This document shows, in pieces, positions 21,532-22,509 of a DNA stretch of 22,509 nucleotides (the first letter of the stretch is position 1; every line of letters begins with the position of its first letter). A program made the translations under genes and the position numbers. The notes beneath the pieces were generated by a model. It saw only the letters and a program-made list of their open reading frames with translations, ran no database searches and was not told the origin of the DNA. Origin of the DNA: DSAR01 sp034437315 (GTDB lineage: Bacteria; Chloroflexota; Anaerolineae; B4-G1); NCBI GenBank assembly GCA_034437315.1, contig DAOTUC010000001.1:1-22509 (forward strand), in the 5' to 3' direction.

Positions 21532-22509
21532 TCAGCTTTCGTCGCGCAACACCAGCGGTAGATAAATTTGATGAGGTGTCACGGTGAGCACAAAACTCTC
21601 GCTGTCCGTCAGCTCGCTATCGCTGACCGTGATGGTAAGGGTAGCAGTACCCCATGCCCTATCGGCGGGGGTGACCGTCACCGCGCGGTCGGCGCCGCTG
21701 CCGCTGAAGACGAGGTTGGATTCAGGCACAAGCTCCGGGTCGGATGAGGTCCCCGTGAGCGAGAGCACAGCCGGATTGGTCTCTGCATCGCCGATGGTGA
21801 ACGAGATCGGCCCGGTGGGGGTCCCGATGGCGGTTACCTGGTTGCCAATGGCAGAGATCGTGGGCGCGGTGTTCTCGATGGGAGCGGGTACAAACGTCGC
21901 CGTGACGACCTTGTCGGCGTCCATCACGATCTGGGCCGGATTCGCCGCGTCGGCCAGATCATCGCTCGTCCAGCCATCGAACTGGTAGTCAGTCGCCGGC
22001 TCCGCCGTGAGTGTGACCACCTCGCCGTGGAGGTAGGTGTCCTGGTCCGGCGCGCGCGTCACCGTGCCTTCACCATCACGGTCCACCCTCAGCGTGTGCT
22101 CGTCCAGCGCAAACATCGCGCTGATGGTGTGATCGGCGGCGACCTGGTGGAAGGTGTGTGTTTCCACCGCGCCCACCGATCCGCCATCCACCCGCACGTC
22201 GGCGATGTGATAGCCCGTCGTCGGCGCGATGCCGAACGTGACGTCATCCCCCTGGACCACGGTCTGCGGTGTGTCCGGGCTGATGTTGCCGCCCACGCCC
22301 GCCGTCGGCGTGATGACGTAAGTCGGTATGACCTGGAACTCGGCCGTCGCTCGGTCCGTTTGATACGTGCTGCTGAACGTGGCGGTGTTGGCGATCACGA
22401 CCCCATAGTCGCCGCTGTGCGTGACGCTCCACGTCCAGGTGAGCGTGTGGCCGGCGGTGATCGCGCCGCTCCAGGTGATCTCGCTGGTGGGAGCCAGGGT
22501 CAGCGCCGT
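21532..22509 (-). CDS. secreted surface protein, partial (runs off the window)
   Basis: The frame is open to the window edge, so the N-terminus is missing. In order: an adhesin-type repeat (SEITWSGAITAGHTLTW ... YGVVIANTATFSSTYQ), two InlB-like B repeats (GGNISPDTPQTVVQGDDVTF and GEGTVTRAPDQDTYLHGEVV ... FDGWTSDDLAD), then an Ig-like/cadherin-like domain (APTISAIGNQVTAIGT ... TITVSDSELTDSESFVLTV) and IYLPLVLRDES before a TGA. Such proteins are exported and mediate surface contacts. Ending at YLPLVLRDES could be a true C-terminus, but the next frame continues at once with the CARDB domain and without a start codon or ribosome site, which favours one longer protein interrupted by a frame slip. 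Confidence 0.75.
   Translation of the reverse strand, partial: TALTLAPTSEITWSGAITAGHTLTWTWSVTHSGDYGVVIANTATFSSTYQTDRATAEFQVIPTYVITPTAGVGGNISPDTPQTVVQGDDVTFGIAPTTGYHIADVRVDGGSVGAVETHTFHQVAADHTISAMFALDEHTLRVDRDGEGTVTRAPDQDTYLHGEVVTLTAEPATDYQFDGWTSDDLADAANPAQIVMDADKVVTATFVPAPIENTAPTISAIGNQVTAIGTPTGPISFTIGDAETNPAVLSLTGTSSDPELVPESNLVFSGSGADRAVTVTPADRAWGTATLTITVSDSELTDSESFVLTVTPHQIYLPLVLRDES

Overview
The window looks like chromosomal DNA from a Chloroflexota bacterium (Anaerolineae-like; this is inference). It is GC-rich. Several envelope proteins have one N-terminal membrane helix followed by long Thr-Pro linkers, and the large surface protein at the right end carries the C-terminal motif 'YLPLVL' that recurs in secreted Chloroflexota proteins. 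Most recognisable promoters share an extended -10 box, TGGTAWAAT or close to it.

Left part (1-5564). A CA/CT microsatellite is followed by a minus-strand pair: a PD-(D/E)XK nuclease of the Rpn/DUF4351 type, then a divergent PlsY acyltransferase whose ribosome site overlaps the nuclease stop codon. Next is a membrane-anchored TPR protein (minus) divergent from a DUF554 membrane protein (plus), then fmt (methionyl-tRNA formyltransferase) from a nearly leaderless promoter.

Middle plus-strand block (5565-11863). yebC, ruvC and ruvA form a typical cluster, without ruvB. It is followed by a membrane histidine kinase whose stop codon overlaps the start of a membrane-anchored Thr/Pro-linker protein with an IPT/TIG domain. 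yebC has a structured 5' leader.

Minus-strand envelope block (11874-19019). In transcription order: two tandem overlapping paralogous small membrane proteins, the second with a Thr-Pro linker and a C-terminal beta-rich domain; a large 7TM-GAF-coiled-coil-PAS sensor kinase homologue with Gln where the phospho-accepting His should be; a double-LysM protein; and an LCP (LytR-CpsA-Psr) ligase. Together these suggest a set of genes for sensing and building the cell surface, but only the domains are seen; the joint role is inference.

Right end (19044-22509). A tRNA-Leu(CAA) with a strong promoter and a clear terminator is followed by a 289-bp element bounded by perfect 16-bp inverted repeats and packed with hairpins. 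Beyond it lies a large secreted multi-domain surface protein, cut by the window edge and broken by three single-base frame slips that cancel out.

No CRISPR array, insertion sequence with a transposase, prophage or rRNA was seen.
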